Source of the DNA: Tetracladium setigerum
Taxonomy: Eukaryota; Ascomycota; Leotiomycetes; Helotiales
DNA: 64,000 nt
Assembly: GCA_031472005.1 (NCBI GenBank)
Contig: PZJY01000002.1
Location: 3,906,001-3,970,000, forward strand
Direction: 5' to 3'
The position numbers were made by a program, and so were the translations under genes. The notes beneath the pieces were generated by a model. That model saw only the letters and a list, made by a program, of their open reading frames with translations. It was not told the origin of the DNA and ran no database searches. Below, in pieces: positions 22,194 through 34,369 of this stretch. Within the stretch, counting starts at the first letter, position 1. Each line of letters begins with the position of its first letter.

Positions 22194-23745
22194 GTTGTCG
22201 ACGGGTCCCTCTTAACTGCACAACGTGTTGATAAAGGCCTCAGCAGTCCCTCGATCCCGAAATTGACAGTTGTCGTTGGTGATGGAAGCGGCGGAAGTGA
22301 GGTTCCCAGACAATCCTCTATCGAGATAAATAGAATGGGGAAAATCGGGGGCGAGCTCGGAGATGAATCGGCGGCCCAATGAAAAGTTCTGTCGCAATAC
22401 AAAAAGCAAAGAAAGACGACGGCAACACTACAACTATTATGCAATTGGACCACAGTAAAAACAAAAACACGGCTCACCAGGCCAAGATGTAGAATGAGGG
22501 ATTTAGGCAATATGAAAGAAGGGGTGAAATCTGGGGTAGATGTTGGAGAGAGCTGGGGAGAGAGTTCTGATCTGAAAGCTGGAAGGGCTGGAAGACTGGG
22601 CTGGCCCGGGCTGCTGCTGCAATTTCACGTCAGCGGAATAAAAAAAAAAGTTGGTTAGGTCAGGGGTGCTCGGAATGATCGCTCACCATTGGCCGCATTA
22701 GCCGATCGTCTAATTGCGCTTGCGCCTAACTAAAATCATCGGATGCCAAGTCATGCCGTAGCGTCGCATCTCAAGAACAGCAACAGCAGCAGCAACAACC
22801 ACAACTCCACTACAATACAAGAATCACTTTTCTCTTCCATCTGAAGCTCCATCGCCAAACCTAACTATAAGAATGAAATCTCTCAATCCATCAATTATAT
22901 GCTTGGTACTGTATCCATCATGAGCGCAAGAAACTCACAATTACAGGTATGGCATGTGTTGGTAGAACAGTATGTCATACAAGTGATTCACTTGAGGCCA
23001 AAGTGAGACAATACGGTCCAAGATATACTGTTTCATTCCTGGTGTTGTAATGTCTGAAGAACAGTAGGATTGGTGGCCTGGGAAGTGCTTATATACACTC
23101 AATAATGGTTGTTCACGTGACCGCTGTCTTAATTCAGCTATCACCCCCTATCAAAGCGTACGACAGAGCGAACCACTACTCCGATCCAATACAGCGTCCG
23201 ATCACTAACTACTGAATACTATTTACAGCTAACGATTCATCTGAAGTGCTATTCCAACAGCATGAATGCCCTGAGGTGTTAGCACGTGATCGGCCCAACT
23301 TCCTTCGATGATATAATTCGGTTGGGATTTCCTACTTCTTGTTGACGTTCTATTTTGTTGACAACCTACAGTTGCATAGGAGCTCTATAATAATCATACG
23401 GTCTCCACAGACAATCGAATTATACATTTGTTGGCATCCTTCGACTGGGGCGACCAACTGGAGATCGCCTGATCGAGTCATTCACGTTCTCGGTCGGCCC
23501 TTCGTTTCAAAGCCGACTTTACTTTCACGTTCATCCATCACGTCCATCACGTCCAAATTGCATTTATGTAGTGCGATTGACACGTACAGGACGAAACTAT
23601 CACCGAATACCGTACCTTGGAGATAAGGCCAAAGCACACATTCTGAACACGGCCATCATGTAAGTATCCTTCCCAGGAAAGGACCTAGCTTCCATAAATG
23701 TTGACTGGCGAGTTGTGTGTATAGAAAACGAGAGCAAGATACATC
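22194..23745. promoter_or_regulatory. Divergent intergenic region with leader intron
   Basis: Lies between head-to-head AGC1 and the RNase H-like gene. It contains a CAGCAACAGCAGCAGCAACAA microsatellite near 22780. Just before the start codon at 23746 it contains a leader intron (GTAAGTATCC near 23660 to TATAG near 23724). No specific transcription-factor site could be assigned. Confidence 0.4.
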
Positions 23746-24471
23746 ATGCCTTGCGAACCTCACTCTCTAGTTCAGCTGCCAGACGGCAAGTGGGATTGGG
23801 TTTGTCACGAACACTACTTGGAATTTGGTCACCTTTTCGCAAAACCCGCATTCGCGTCAGCTTATATTCCACTCCACGGGGAAGATCCCTTCTCCGACTT
23901 CTCCCCCTTTCCCAACAGGTTTCGAAGTAGAAGAAACCCGTCGTCAGAGTTCTTGATTTTCACAGATGGTGCATGTCTATACAACGGGCAGGCGCAAGCT
24001 TGTGCCGGATGGGCGTTTGTGCGTGGTGCGCACCGAGAAAGTAAAGGTATGGGTCCTCTTTACAATCGAGGAAGCGATGGAGAATGGTACCCAGACACAA
24101 GTAATCGTGCCGAGCTCGTTGCAGTAATCTGCGCTCTATACGACCGCCTGCAGGCTGGTCCTACGAGAGGTCAGCGACTGATCATTGCAACCGACTCAGA
24201 ATATGTTGCCAAAGGGGCAGTAGAATGGCTACCGCGCTGGCTTGAAAATCAATGGCGGGCAAGGAACGGGGAGCAGGTAAGAAATCAGGATTTGTGGGAA
24301 GATCTGATGGATGTGATACAGGATTTGGACAGAGAGGGAGTAGCCGTGGTGATATGGAAGATCCCGAGAGAGTGGAATATCATGGCAGATAGCAAAGCAA
24401 CAGAAGCTGCTATGCAAGAGTGGGATGCAAGGGTGAGAAGCGTGGCGAGGGAGAGGGGAGAACGCTATTGA
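23746..24471 (+). CDS. RNase H-fold protein with complete DEDD active site
   Basis: A 241-residue single-exon protein of the RNase H superfamily; RNase HI cleaves the RNA strand of RNA-DNA hybrids. All four expected metal ligands can be placed: Asp74 in FTDGACLYNG, Glu123 in SNRAELVAVICAL, Asp150 in ATDSEYVAKG and Asp215 in NIMADSKATEA. The QNR-type substrate helix looks like AVEWLPRWLENQWRARNGEQ (about residues 158-177). The N-terminal 60 residues are unrelated to bacterial RNase HI, and there is no obvious mitochondrial signal. The ATG at 23746 follows a leader intron that ends at 23724. Because such domains also occur in retroelements, I looked for reverse transcriptase nearby and found none, so a stand-alone fungal RNase H-like gene is most likely. 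Confidence 0.82.
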   Translation: MPCEPHSLVQLPDGKWDWVCHEHYLEFGHLFAKPAFASAYIPLHGEDPFSDFSPFPNRFRSRRNPSSEFLIFTDGACLYNGQAQACAGWAFVRGAHRESKGMGPLYNRGSDGEWYPDTSNRAELVAVICALYDRLQAGPTRGQRLIIATDSEYVAKGAVEWLPRWLENQWRARNGEQVRNQDLWEDLMDVIQDLDREGVAVVIWKIPREWNIMADSKATEAAMQEWDARVRSVARERGERY

Positions 24472-26387
24472 AATACAGGGCCAGGCATATCGGGCGTTCA
24501 CGTGACGACGCGGACAGGTGCCCATTGTCTTTCAAAAATTCAAATAATTCTTTCAATTTATGATATTTGATCTCTCAAATATACCTAACTACCTACTATT
24601 GTACCAACCTACATACCTACCTATCTACCTCCTAAAGACACACCCACACAAAACCAACTTATTGACACCCGACCCGCAACCCCAGCTACAACACACAACG
24701 GATTGGCCAATTTATTATTGCAAGTGTGTACCACCTACCTGCCTACAAAAGCACATTTCCTTTCATAGCCACACCAAACAAGCGTTTTCATTTCAATTAT
24801 GATAAAATGATACCACAAAATATACCTCCCTATCTTACTTAGTTACATAGGTACCTACCTACTCTACATAACCCCACAAAGCAACTTATCAAAACCCATC
24901 CCGTAAACCCAGCTACAATACAGTCTTTATTAACCATCTCAACATTGCGAAATACACTTGACGTGTCCTTGGTTCTGGTCAGTTATCAGCAAACAAACAA
25001 ACAAATAAATTCCTGACGTTAATTCTTCCACTTACTTCATGTACTTCACTCACTCACTCACTCCTATCCAACACCATCACCATCAAACTCGAGGCTTCAG
25101 AGATCATGTTCTGATATCCTAACATTCTGGTATCCTAAAATACTGATATTCAAATACACTAATACAGGGTAAGTATTTAGGTAGTATGTATATACTCCAA
25201 AGCAGTCGAATGGGAAGAAAGAACATATCTACTTCGCTAAGTACTGTACTTCGCTAGGTACTTCGCTTAGTAGATAGGTAGATAGAATAGAGTAAACCTC
25301 AAAGAATCCCGGGGGAACCTCAAACTCAGAGAAAGCTCTTGAGTCTTCATCTCGAATAAATCCTCGATTTCCCAAATGAATCAAATTCAAACCACAACGA
25401 ATGCAAGTCTCACAACGCAAGACTTGTTACAGTAACCGTACCTAGGTATGTAAGGTTGGTTTACCTTCGGTCAACACAACCTTGGTCAGTTTGCCCATCT
25501 TCTTTCCACTAGTGCACCACGCATCAAAAATGACTGAAAGACTGATACGATACGAGCAAAATAGTCACAGCCATCTCATTTCGAACCTATCTTGAACCCA
25601 TCTCAAACCCATCTCGAACTCTATCAACTCAACTCACTTGTACCCTCCCTTACTCACTTCCAAATTGAAAAAATCAAGTATTTTGTAATTATGTATAAAA
25701 TTTTTATGTGTACGCTAAGGTAAAGGTATCATGTCTACTTCCCGAACGATTTTTTCCCATCCACCCACACCCTAGGATTTAGTTCATGTTCAGTGTTGGA
25801 CAAACCACCACCAAATGAACTGAACGAACCCATTCGCGCGAAAAAAGAAAAAAAATCTCGAGAGGAGAAACAATGAAAAATTACAGGAGCCATTAACTAG
25901 TAAGCATTACGAGCCAACAAACAGCTCTATGGGTTTTTATTTTTTCTTTTCATTCTTTCCGCCAACATGCCTCTCTCTCTTGCTCTCTGAACCCAAGGAG
26001 GGCATAAAGAGTTAAAGGAGAGCTCACAGAAAAAAAGGGTCGTGGTCGCATCTTATCATGAAGATCGTTACGCTGTATGAAAAACAGGGGGAATTTGTGC
26101 GCAGAGAATGGAACAGCAGAGCCTCCAGAAAAAGAAGCAAGCTGACCACGGGTGTTTCAAAAAAAAGAATATCCGAGGGAAGAGTATGCAATCAAATCAA
26201 ATGACGCCACACAACGCCACCGCCATGTCGAAAATACAGAAGGATGCAAAGAAGTTTTGTTTTCGAATGGTAAAGGAGGATCCAGATGTGGTCGAAATGG
26301 TTATCCCATATCGATGTCCGACAAGCGCCGCCATACCAGGTCCAATAATATACAGAGAATTGAAGTTGTTTGACTCCGTCGAGTTGT
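24472..26387. other. Gene-free stretch with low-complexity sequence between convergent genes
   Basis: Contains ACCTACCTAC/ACCTATCTACC runs (about 24588-24640, 24852-24870), CTCACTCACTCACTC near 25046-25063, and AAACAAACAAACAAA near 24991. A segment near 24590-24700 and another near 24850-24925 share order and wording (ACCTACCTA.., CCCCACA..CAACTTAT, AACCCAGCTACAA), suggesting a decayed direct duplication. Short frames near 26108-26600 are antisense shadows of cyclin. No genes were recognised. Confidence 0.5.
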
Positions 26388-28750
26388 CTAGGAACTGACT
26401 TCGATAAATCGAGGAGCGACATCAGCTTGAGGAGGAGCCGGAAGCATTGCTGGGCGGACATAGGAGTGTTGGTGAGCGGGAAGGACATAGCCTTTGTCCA
26501 TCTCAGTCTGAACGAACTCGGAGGCTCGCTTGTAACGGCGATCGGAGTACTTATCGAAGACGACCTGATGATGTTGTTGAGGGTTGCGGCAGCAGTCAAC
26601 TATGAGGGAGACCAGAGGTCGTAGTTGAGTCCAGGTGTATCCGGAATAGTAGGCATGGGCAGCAGACTAGGAAAAATTAGTAACGGCAGTGATGAAGAAG
26701 TAGGCATGAACATACCCAATCACCCTTTTGCAACATGGAGCGAGCCAACGCATGAGCACCACCTGCAATGTAGCTGGGTGGGCTTCCTACAAATCGCTCA
26801 TCCATGATGGTGATCTCCAAGAAGTACTTGGCCAAGGTGCGAGTCTCCAAGTCGTAGTCATCAGCCTTGCTGATTCGGCGCAAGAAGCTCATCGGTCCAG
26901 GCCAGCCAAGCTCGAACTGAAGCATGCTAAGCATGTATCGTTCAGCCTTGAGGATCTCATCGACAGTGAAGCCTCCATCAACCATATAGACAATCTCTTG
27001 GACCGATGGGCAGTTGATCTCTTCGTACTTAGCGGCAATGAATATGGCGGTAGCACCAACCAACTGAAGCTTGCCCAAGGAGACAATCTTGCAGGAGAGG
27101 AATCGGTCGATGTAGTTGACACAGAGGAAGAGGGTCTCGGGCAGGAGCGCAAATCGGTGGTGAACCTGAATCAACCAGTCCATAAGGACCGATCGCATAG
27201 ACCATTGGATCTCGGCCTGGTTATCCATGTAGTATGGGTTTGGAAGCATGCGGACCTGTGAGCAATGAGAGTTAGTATATGCAAGGATCAACAGACAGGG
27301 TACCTGCAGATGTAAACAAGACCTCGACAGAGGCCTGCATAACAACCAGGAACGCGACTTGTTGTCAGGAGAACGCGCCAGGAGAATTGGAAAAGAAATT
27401 ACCTCAAGTTCACGCATGTATGCGAAGATATCGTCACCGTACTCAGCGACCATGCTGGTATCCCATGCCTCGTCCTCAATCTCCTCTTGACTGCGTGCAG
27501 CTTCAACGATCATCTTGGCCTCTGCAAGCTCCTGTCGAGCGCGGTTGGTGACATGGGGGGCTACGATAGTGGTGAGACCTCCAGTAGTGTTGTCACCTCG
27601 GGAACGGTACGAGTGAGCTGTAGCGTAATCCTCGTCGTATTCTTCCTCCTCTAGCTCTTGTCGTTCATCAGAGACATAGGCCGCAGGGGGAGGAGGGAGG
27701 GATCGTCCATAAGGAGCGGCAACTGCTGCAGTAATCTTTGCCTTTTCCTGGGCAGGGTTCATCTCGACGGCCTTGGTTTCGACTTCTCGAGAGGGATTAT
27801 AAACCTCAACGGCCTTGACAGGAGCCTCTTGAGGAGCGACAGGTACCTTGGTAGCACAGACGGCAACATTTGACTTCACTTCAACACTCGAGGCATGAAT
27901 ATTGACCTCGGGGAGGTAGGCTACACTCTCCTGCAGCTGTGCAAAGGAGAATTGTTGAGCTGGCCCGGAAGCGGCAACTGGTTGAACAGGAACTTGGTGA
28001 ACGGGAGCCATTGGAGCTGGTTCGTATTTCTTAGTCTGAACGATGGGTTGGACCACCTTCTCTGGGACTGCATCAGCATCGATATCCTTGAAGATTGCTG
28101 GACCACGCTTGAGGGCGGGTTGCTTGTTGACTGGGTATTGTTGAGGAGCTTGACGAAGGTCTGCGATAGAAGCCCGGGTTTGGAGGTTGATATCCGAGGG
28201 GAGGAAGGAGGTGGTCTTGAGAGGAGCGGCGTTCAGAGGACGTTGAGCTGGTCTCAACAGGCCGGTCAACTTCTCTGTTGGCAAATAGCTCTTTACATAT
28301 TCATGCCCATTCTTGCCACCCACGTTGGAATCGTTGTGAACAGCCTTCGAGTTTCTCGTAATGTTGCTGACATCCCCAAAAGCTGTGCGCTTGGCCGTAG
28401 CCTTCAAGCCTCCAGCTGCCAACATGCTCGAAAGTGTACCAGTAGATTTGTGTCGTTGATGGAGGACGGGTTTGGATGAAGGGAGAGGAGCTACGTTCTC
28501 GTCACCAGCAGCGCGAAATGCTCGAACGGGTCGTTGGGGCTATGATAAAGAGGAAGTGTTAGTCACGAGTGAATGGAATGTAGTAGGAGGAGGAGTGAGA
28601 AGGTAGTGGCGTTGTCGAGGTGATGCGAGGAAACAGAGTGAAGGAGAATGGTAGAGGGAATAGATGGATAGCTGATAAAGAATGCGGAATGGCAATCGTT
28701 GAAGGTAGGAGAAGATTAATTGAAGTGCTGGAACTTACCCGCGCGTCCAT
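26388..28750 (-). CDS. G2/mitotic-specific cyclin B
   Basis: Regulatory subunit of the mitotic CDK1 kinase, homologous to Aspergillus NimE and yeast Clb proteins. Exons are 28750-28739 (12 nt only, coding MDAR), 28539-27403, 27255-26716 and 26666-26388. Introns are 199, 147 and 49 nt, all phase 0, and the protein is 655 residues. The tiny first exon is supported by a GTAAGT donor and by the joined start MDARPQRPVRAFRAAGDENV. A destruction-box-like RTAFGDVSN lies near residue 55. The acidic, Pro-rich middle is disordered. The cyclin box begins near residue 394 with IQWSMRSVLMDWLIQVHHRF, and the C-terminal cyclin fold includes YSGYTWTQLRPLVSLI. The middle intron has a TACTAAC branch site and no in-frame stop, so retention would add 49 residues. 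Confidence is high. Confidence 0.95.
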
Positions 28751-31700
28751 GGTGTTAGATATGTTTGGGGGATCCCAAAAGCCAAAGCGAAGAGATGCTG
28801 ATAGCAAGCGTTGCTGGAGGTGCAGTACAGTCCAGAATCCAAGGACTGTTGTTGTGGTGGTGATGAGTGCTCTGCTAAATTATCGCGTCCCAAAGTTGAA
28901 TACGGGGATGGATGTTGTCGTGGTGTTTTGCCGGAGGAGATACTGAACTTGAGAGTGCTTCGAATCGCGCTGTCGTCAAGCTGCGATGGGCACTGGGTCG
29001 AGTAGGAGCTACCGATAAAAGTCTCTACAGAATCATGAATGCGGTCGCAGGATGAGAGACGTCGAGGAGGAGGATGATGGGGAGGAGGAGGAGAGAAGAA
29101 GGGAGAATTGATGGAGATGAGACTTTGATTAGCTTTGTTGATTTCTCGACACGGACCGTCAACATTGAAAGGCAATCCAGCAACGGCAGCAGGGGTATCT
29201 CCGAGCTTAACCATTTTGGGTCGGGTGTCAACACGGACGGCTCCACTTGGGTCGAGGGGGAAACAGAGACTCGGCAGCCTTCACGTCTTCCAAAGGAACA
29301 TCAAAATATTGACAAAAGAGAGATATCATCACTACACAACCACAGCACCATGAAATTCTTGTTCTTTGCTATGGAGATATACTAAATACATTCTAGATCT
29401 ATTCTGACCTTCGTTTTGGTGTTGCGACAACTGAAATACACCTTTTATCGACCATTCACGTTCTGGCAACGCGAACCCCTGCAACAAACGCCAACATGGA
29501 GCGAAAACACCTGACCACTTTAGCCCTTCCATTTGCGTGCACTTCGCATCGTCATCGCTCTCTTTTTTAAATACTTTCTCCAAGTATATATGCTTTCTCT
29601 TTCTTCATTGTTGCTCAAATTCATTGTATTGAGATCGCATCATAGGTGTCAAGTGGCAAAATGCGTAGCCGCCCGGAAGCCGGCCTTTTTCGAAGCTTCA
29701 GGAACGAAAAAGCGTGGATGGAGGGATGGATGGATGCAGCAGAACGTGCGACTCGGCCATCGCCATTTCGGTCGTTGATGTCGAAGCAGAAAGAAAGAAA
29801 CAACTGCGCAACCCAGAACGCGACCCGGGAGAAACACACTACTCTTGCGCACACCGACATCCATTGTTTGTTGTGTTTGCTTGTACTTGTGCCTCGCTGG
29901 ACAACAATAACAATGCAGGGGAAGAGCGGTTCCTGTTCCGGCGCAAAGTTTGAGGTTTTATGACGATGGTCCAATGACCTGCCAATGCTGCTGCAACTCT
30001 GAGATGGTCGCTGGTCGGCAGGCCGCCGCCAACCTCAACATCCATGGGCTGGTATATCAGATTAGTCTATGGGGGATGTAAACAAAGCAAGCGCGACTTG
30101 TTCATGCTCTCTTGAGACAGGGGAGATCATTGTTTGACAGGAAGACAAGACTATGTGTTTGAGCAGCGACGGTGCCGTGATCGAGTGGATCCTAGTTTAC
30201 GCCAGAAGCGCAAGGTGTCGACGACCTTGATAATAATCGTGGTGATGATGATTCACTCCATCGCTTTCTTCTCTGCAAAGTTGCGTATGGTGGACAAGCG
30301 ATCATCAGTCTCTTTCCTCTCTATCTCTCCAAGGCGATCTTCCTTTCTCGCAAATCTCAGATGGCTGGAGATACTTCAGATTTTCGCAGCCGTCGTGCCC
30401 TCGGCTGGTCACACACATTGCTCATGGCGTCCCAAATGTCTAACGCCTGCAGCTTTGAAGATCCATCCAGTAGAAACAAGATGCCAGTCCCACCACCAAA
30501 TCGCCAACAATCTGGCTCTGATTTGTCTGTTCCGGCGCGCCAGAATGATCACAGATACTGCACTTGATTTGATAGCCGGAAAGCACGCCGGACGAGGTGT
30601 GGAATTAGCTTTTGAAACTGGCCAGCGCATCCTACAATCCCGGCGCAAACTGATATTGAATTGCAGCGAATTCTCCATAACCTGACACGCTTGAGGCCTG
30701 AACGGCAAGACCGCTGCTCCTCTCCAATGCAACATGATAGCTCAAAGACGAGAATACTCCGCAATATGCATGAATCTGCTGGATGGTAGACATCGCAGCC
30801 AACCCCCATCCTCTATGGAGGTGTTGCGCTCCGGATCGTCCTCAACCATCCTGGCTTCTTGATGCCGGCGCAAATCCCATCATTGGCTACATCACACTTT
30901 CGTCTGGCACTTGGCCACCACGTACGCCTTGAGCTGTCTCGACCGCCATCTCGAGGCGAGAAGAGAAAGGTTCGGAGTCTTGCCAGTCGCATAGTCGCAT
31001 GCGCCCGGCACACATCTCCTGTCTTGTGGTCCAGTCAAAGGCGCACAGAAGCTCTTGGATATCTGGAACTTGGCCTTCGTTGTACTTCGAGGAGATAGCG
31101 AGGGAGAAAGGTCTCCGAAAACGGTCAACCTGGTATGTATGTACGTACGGGATAGCGAGCGGTGCTCTTTGCACAGGTGGTGTGGTCACTAGCGAGCTGT
31201 CGCGATACACCTGGATGGGAGTATCAGTTGCAATGAATGCGCCAGTCACTCTTTGCAGTCAGTATATACTGGTCTGTATATTGCTGCACCTCTTGGTCTG
31301 GCTCGCAAACCAAGAGGAGGGGAAGGCTCATGACATCCAACTTGCTCAAAGACGGCGAGCACAATAGTTCTCTTGCCTATGAATAATTGCATTCGAGAGA
31401 TAAGATATATAAAATTAGAATGAGGTTGAGACATTGAAATAAAGATTCCTGGCAAAATATGTTGAGCACAATTATGTTCATGATTGTGCATAAAACCGAA
31501 TGGGCATGAAGTCTGAGTAACCACTTCTGCCGACCTCTTGCTCCTCTCCTCACCCACACACACACCGACGTCTTCGAGGTCCACCACAACGCCAACATAC
31601 TCTCAAGTAAGTGCCCAAACCATCTTTTATCCATCTGTGAATCAATTCCCATCATCAGCAAAGGCAAGCCCGCAAGAATCCATCATCTAATACCTTCTCT

Positions 31701-32283
31701 CCTGCACAGGGCCTTGAGATCCAATTCCAACGAACCCATTCGACAAATGCCTCGATAGGCTTCACAACGCCATCCATTTCGATTACTGGTAAGTTGGCAT
31801 CGATATTTCATCATATGCGATCAAGTAATTAGGCTCAACTTGACCCTATTTGTCTCCTGGGTTCCGCTGGTATTTTGGCCTGCGAGGGTCAGCTCAGAAG
31901 CGCCCACGCAAGTCTGCGACCCTCCACAATCCTATCATTACTTCCATCTCTTCATCAAATAACCTTCCAATATCATTCCCGAGTCTACTAGTATCCATAC
32001 TGACTCCTTTGACCCTCCAGTTCGACATCCAGGAAGCCCTTCGTTCCATCTTCCTCCTTCTCCCGGCTTTGCGACGACACAACTACCCACCGCACTAGAG
32101 TACCCCAACCACTACCCACAACGCTCATTACATACCATAACGACCTCAATCGAACAAGATAAGTGCCAGCCACAGTAGAACGGACATCTCCAATCTTCTG
32201 TCCGGCTCAATATCTTCAAACACACAGGCTCAGTCCGAAAATACAACCACAACTCCTTCCTCGTGCCCGACCCCCGGAACACA
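28751..32283. promoter_or_regulatory. 3.5-kb divergent intergenic region (cyclin B / zinc-cluster gene)
   Basis: A long head-to-head spacer. The right part holds at least two probable leader introns of the gene at 32284 (GTAAGTGCCC near 31605 to TGCACAG near 31710, and GTAAGTTGGC near 31790). A GGATGGATGGATG run lies near 29716. Short frames at 29621-30685 on both strands overlap and look random. Long upstream regions of this kind are usual for fungal cell-cycle and regulator genes. Confidence 0.4.
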
Positions 32284-34369
32284 ATGGCCGGAATGGATAT
32301 GCGAACAGGAGACAACAGGAAGACCACTCCGCCAGTTGCACATGCATCTGCTCCTGCTAGTTCAACTCCAAACAACATGAATGTGTCTCCCTTTGGGGGT
32401 GGGAGCCCGACCCCAAAGAGTGTCGCATTCGAGTTGCTGTTCTCAGATACGTCCAAATATCGAGCACGCCTCCCTATGCGAGTCCAGATATTCCCCCATG
32501 ATACTACAGACTCGATTGTTACAACTGTCAAGAACTTTTATGGCCTCTATGCTGGTCCTGGTGGCGCCAAGGGGGTGAGTTTCGAAGATGTGCAAGGAAA
32601 CACTCTTATCGCCAGGTACGAAAACCTCTATAACAACATGGTGGTATATGTCCGTGTCATTGAAGAGCCGGCACAATCTACCGAAGGGTATGGTAATGCT
32701 CCATATCATTCTGGGTCGCCGGTGATGCAGCAAGCATTCCTCCCAGGTGATGCCCCAACATGCCTCCTCCACAGCCAACACAAGCTCTCAACTATGGTCA
32801 ACCACTGTCAAGGCCCCACTCAAGAACGTCTCGAAAGCGTAGCATCTCCCCAAATTCAGGACGAGGGCGCCGAAGTGCTTCTGCATCTGCGAATCCTCCT
32901 GTAGTCAAGAAGAATCGTTCACGATCAGGTTTCAAGAGCCGAGGGTCCAGTGCACATGGGAGTTTTGCAGACTACAGCGACGGCATAAATGGATACAGTA
33001 GCGGAGATGGAGCAGCTGGTTCTGTCTCTAGCAAGACGAAAAGCGAGCACATTGGCAATACTGAAATTAGCCTGGACAATATTGTGGAAGGTGGAAGACG
33101 CAAGAGGCCGAAGTTTGAAAGCTCCGTGAGTTCACCCCATTTCAATCACTACTATTTGAACTAACAGAGTTTCAGGAACTCCCATTATTTGCCCCTCCAC
33201 AGATGCCAGCTGCAACTTCGAACTCTTCGGTTTCGCCAGCTCGTCGAATGGAGCAGCGATCGTTCTTTCCTTTCGCACATCCTTCCCAACATCCCTTCTC
33301 GAATCCCCAACCTCTACAATCACCCCAAAGCTTCAGCAGTGGATTTGGACAACCTGGCATGTACTCCACGCCAGCAAATAATGGGCGACGGACTCGTGGT
33401 ACATATCCTCATGATAGAAACTCGTTGGGGGATACACCGGGTTCTGGTATACTCCCAACTCCCGACCCAACCGTCGGCAGTTGCATGTCGGAGGAAGACA
33501 AGGATGTTGCTCTACAACTTATGAGATTGGGCGATATGTCAAATATCTCCCATGGAAGAACATCGGCTTCAACACTTGACGACACATTCAGCGGGAGGGC
33601 AGATGCTACTTCGTCTACTGGTGCAACTAGCGATGGGGAGAGTGAGAGCGAGCTAGAACTCCCACCTGCTCGCCGCCAGAAGCGCGAACCAAGCCCTATT
33701 CTACCTCCCGGCGCTATCAAGAGATTCCGTCAGCATTTGGATGATATATTACCCAGCCAAGACAGCACCGAACCCAGTGGAGATGAAGGGGAACTGGAGG
33801 ACGAGACATTCAAGCTTGGTGCTTACCACGACCAGATGGATATCGATAGGCCGAAGGTCTCGAAACCCAGAAGTCTCCCATCTGTGGGCAATAAGCCCCG
33901 CAGCGCTCTCCCTGGATCCAAGCCAAAGGTCGCCAAAGCCAAGACCCAGCGTCCGGTACAGACCATCAAGAAGAAGTCTATCAGTGCTCCTGGCAGTGAA
34001 AAGGGTGCTTCTACAGGATCGGTGCCACCGCAATCACGCAAAGCCTCCAATGCATCAGCTTTGAACTTTCAGAACCAACTGGGCGAGGATGAAGAAGACT
34101 TGTCTTCCAAGCCTCGGTGCCAGAGATGTCGCAAGAGCAAGAAGGGCTGTGATCGTCAACGCCCTTGTCAGAGATGCAAAGATGCTGGTTTGAGTGCTGA
34201 TCAGTGTGTGAGCGAAGATGAAGGCAACGGACGCAAAGGTCGTTATGGACGCCACATGGGTGTCTCTGTCAAGAAAGACGAGCCTGAAGCGGACACTAGT
34301 TTCCTACCTCCATCCATCATGGCTGGTGGTCAAGGCAGCCCGGATAAGAACAAGAAAAGGAAGCGCTAA
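32284..34369 (+). CDS. Regulator with N-terminal globular domain and C-terminal Zn(II)2Cys6 cluster (frame broken once)
   Basis: Likely nuclear transcription regulator. Exon 1 is 32284-33125 and exon 2 is 33176-34369, with a 50-nt GTGAGT intron. In exon 1 the frame shifts at 32753-32758 (CCCCAA). Adding one base gives a continuous 678-residue protein, and a 28-nt intron there would not restore the frame. Residues about 35-125 form a compact domain (SVAFELLFSDTSKYRARLPM; NTLIARYENLYNNMVVYVRV) that reads like a ubiquitin/PB1-like fold, though this is inference. The middle is disordered, with basic patches. Near the C-terminus is a zinc cluster, CQRCRKSKKGCDRQRPCQRC followed by a last Cys ten residues on. 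A binuclear cluster so close to the C-terminus is uncommon. The start at 32284 is the first in-frame ATG after the leader. No gene name is justified. Confidence 0.72.

Noticed and set aside
23746..24471. RNase H domain as part of a retrotransposon
   Set aside because: No reverse transcriptase, integrase or long terminal repeats are nearby, and the gene has a normal leader intron.
32747..32774. GTGATG...CACAG as a mini-intron in the zinc-cluster gene
   Set aside because: 28 nt is too short, and removing it does not put the downstream sequence into the required frame.
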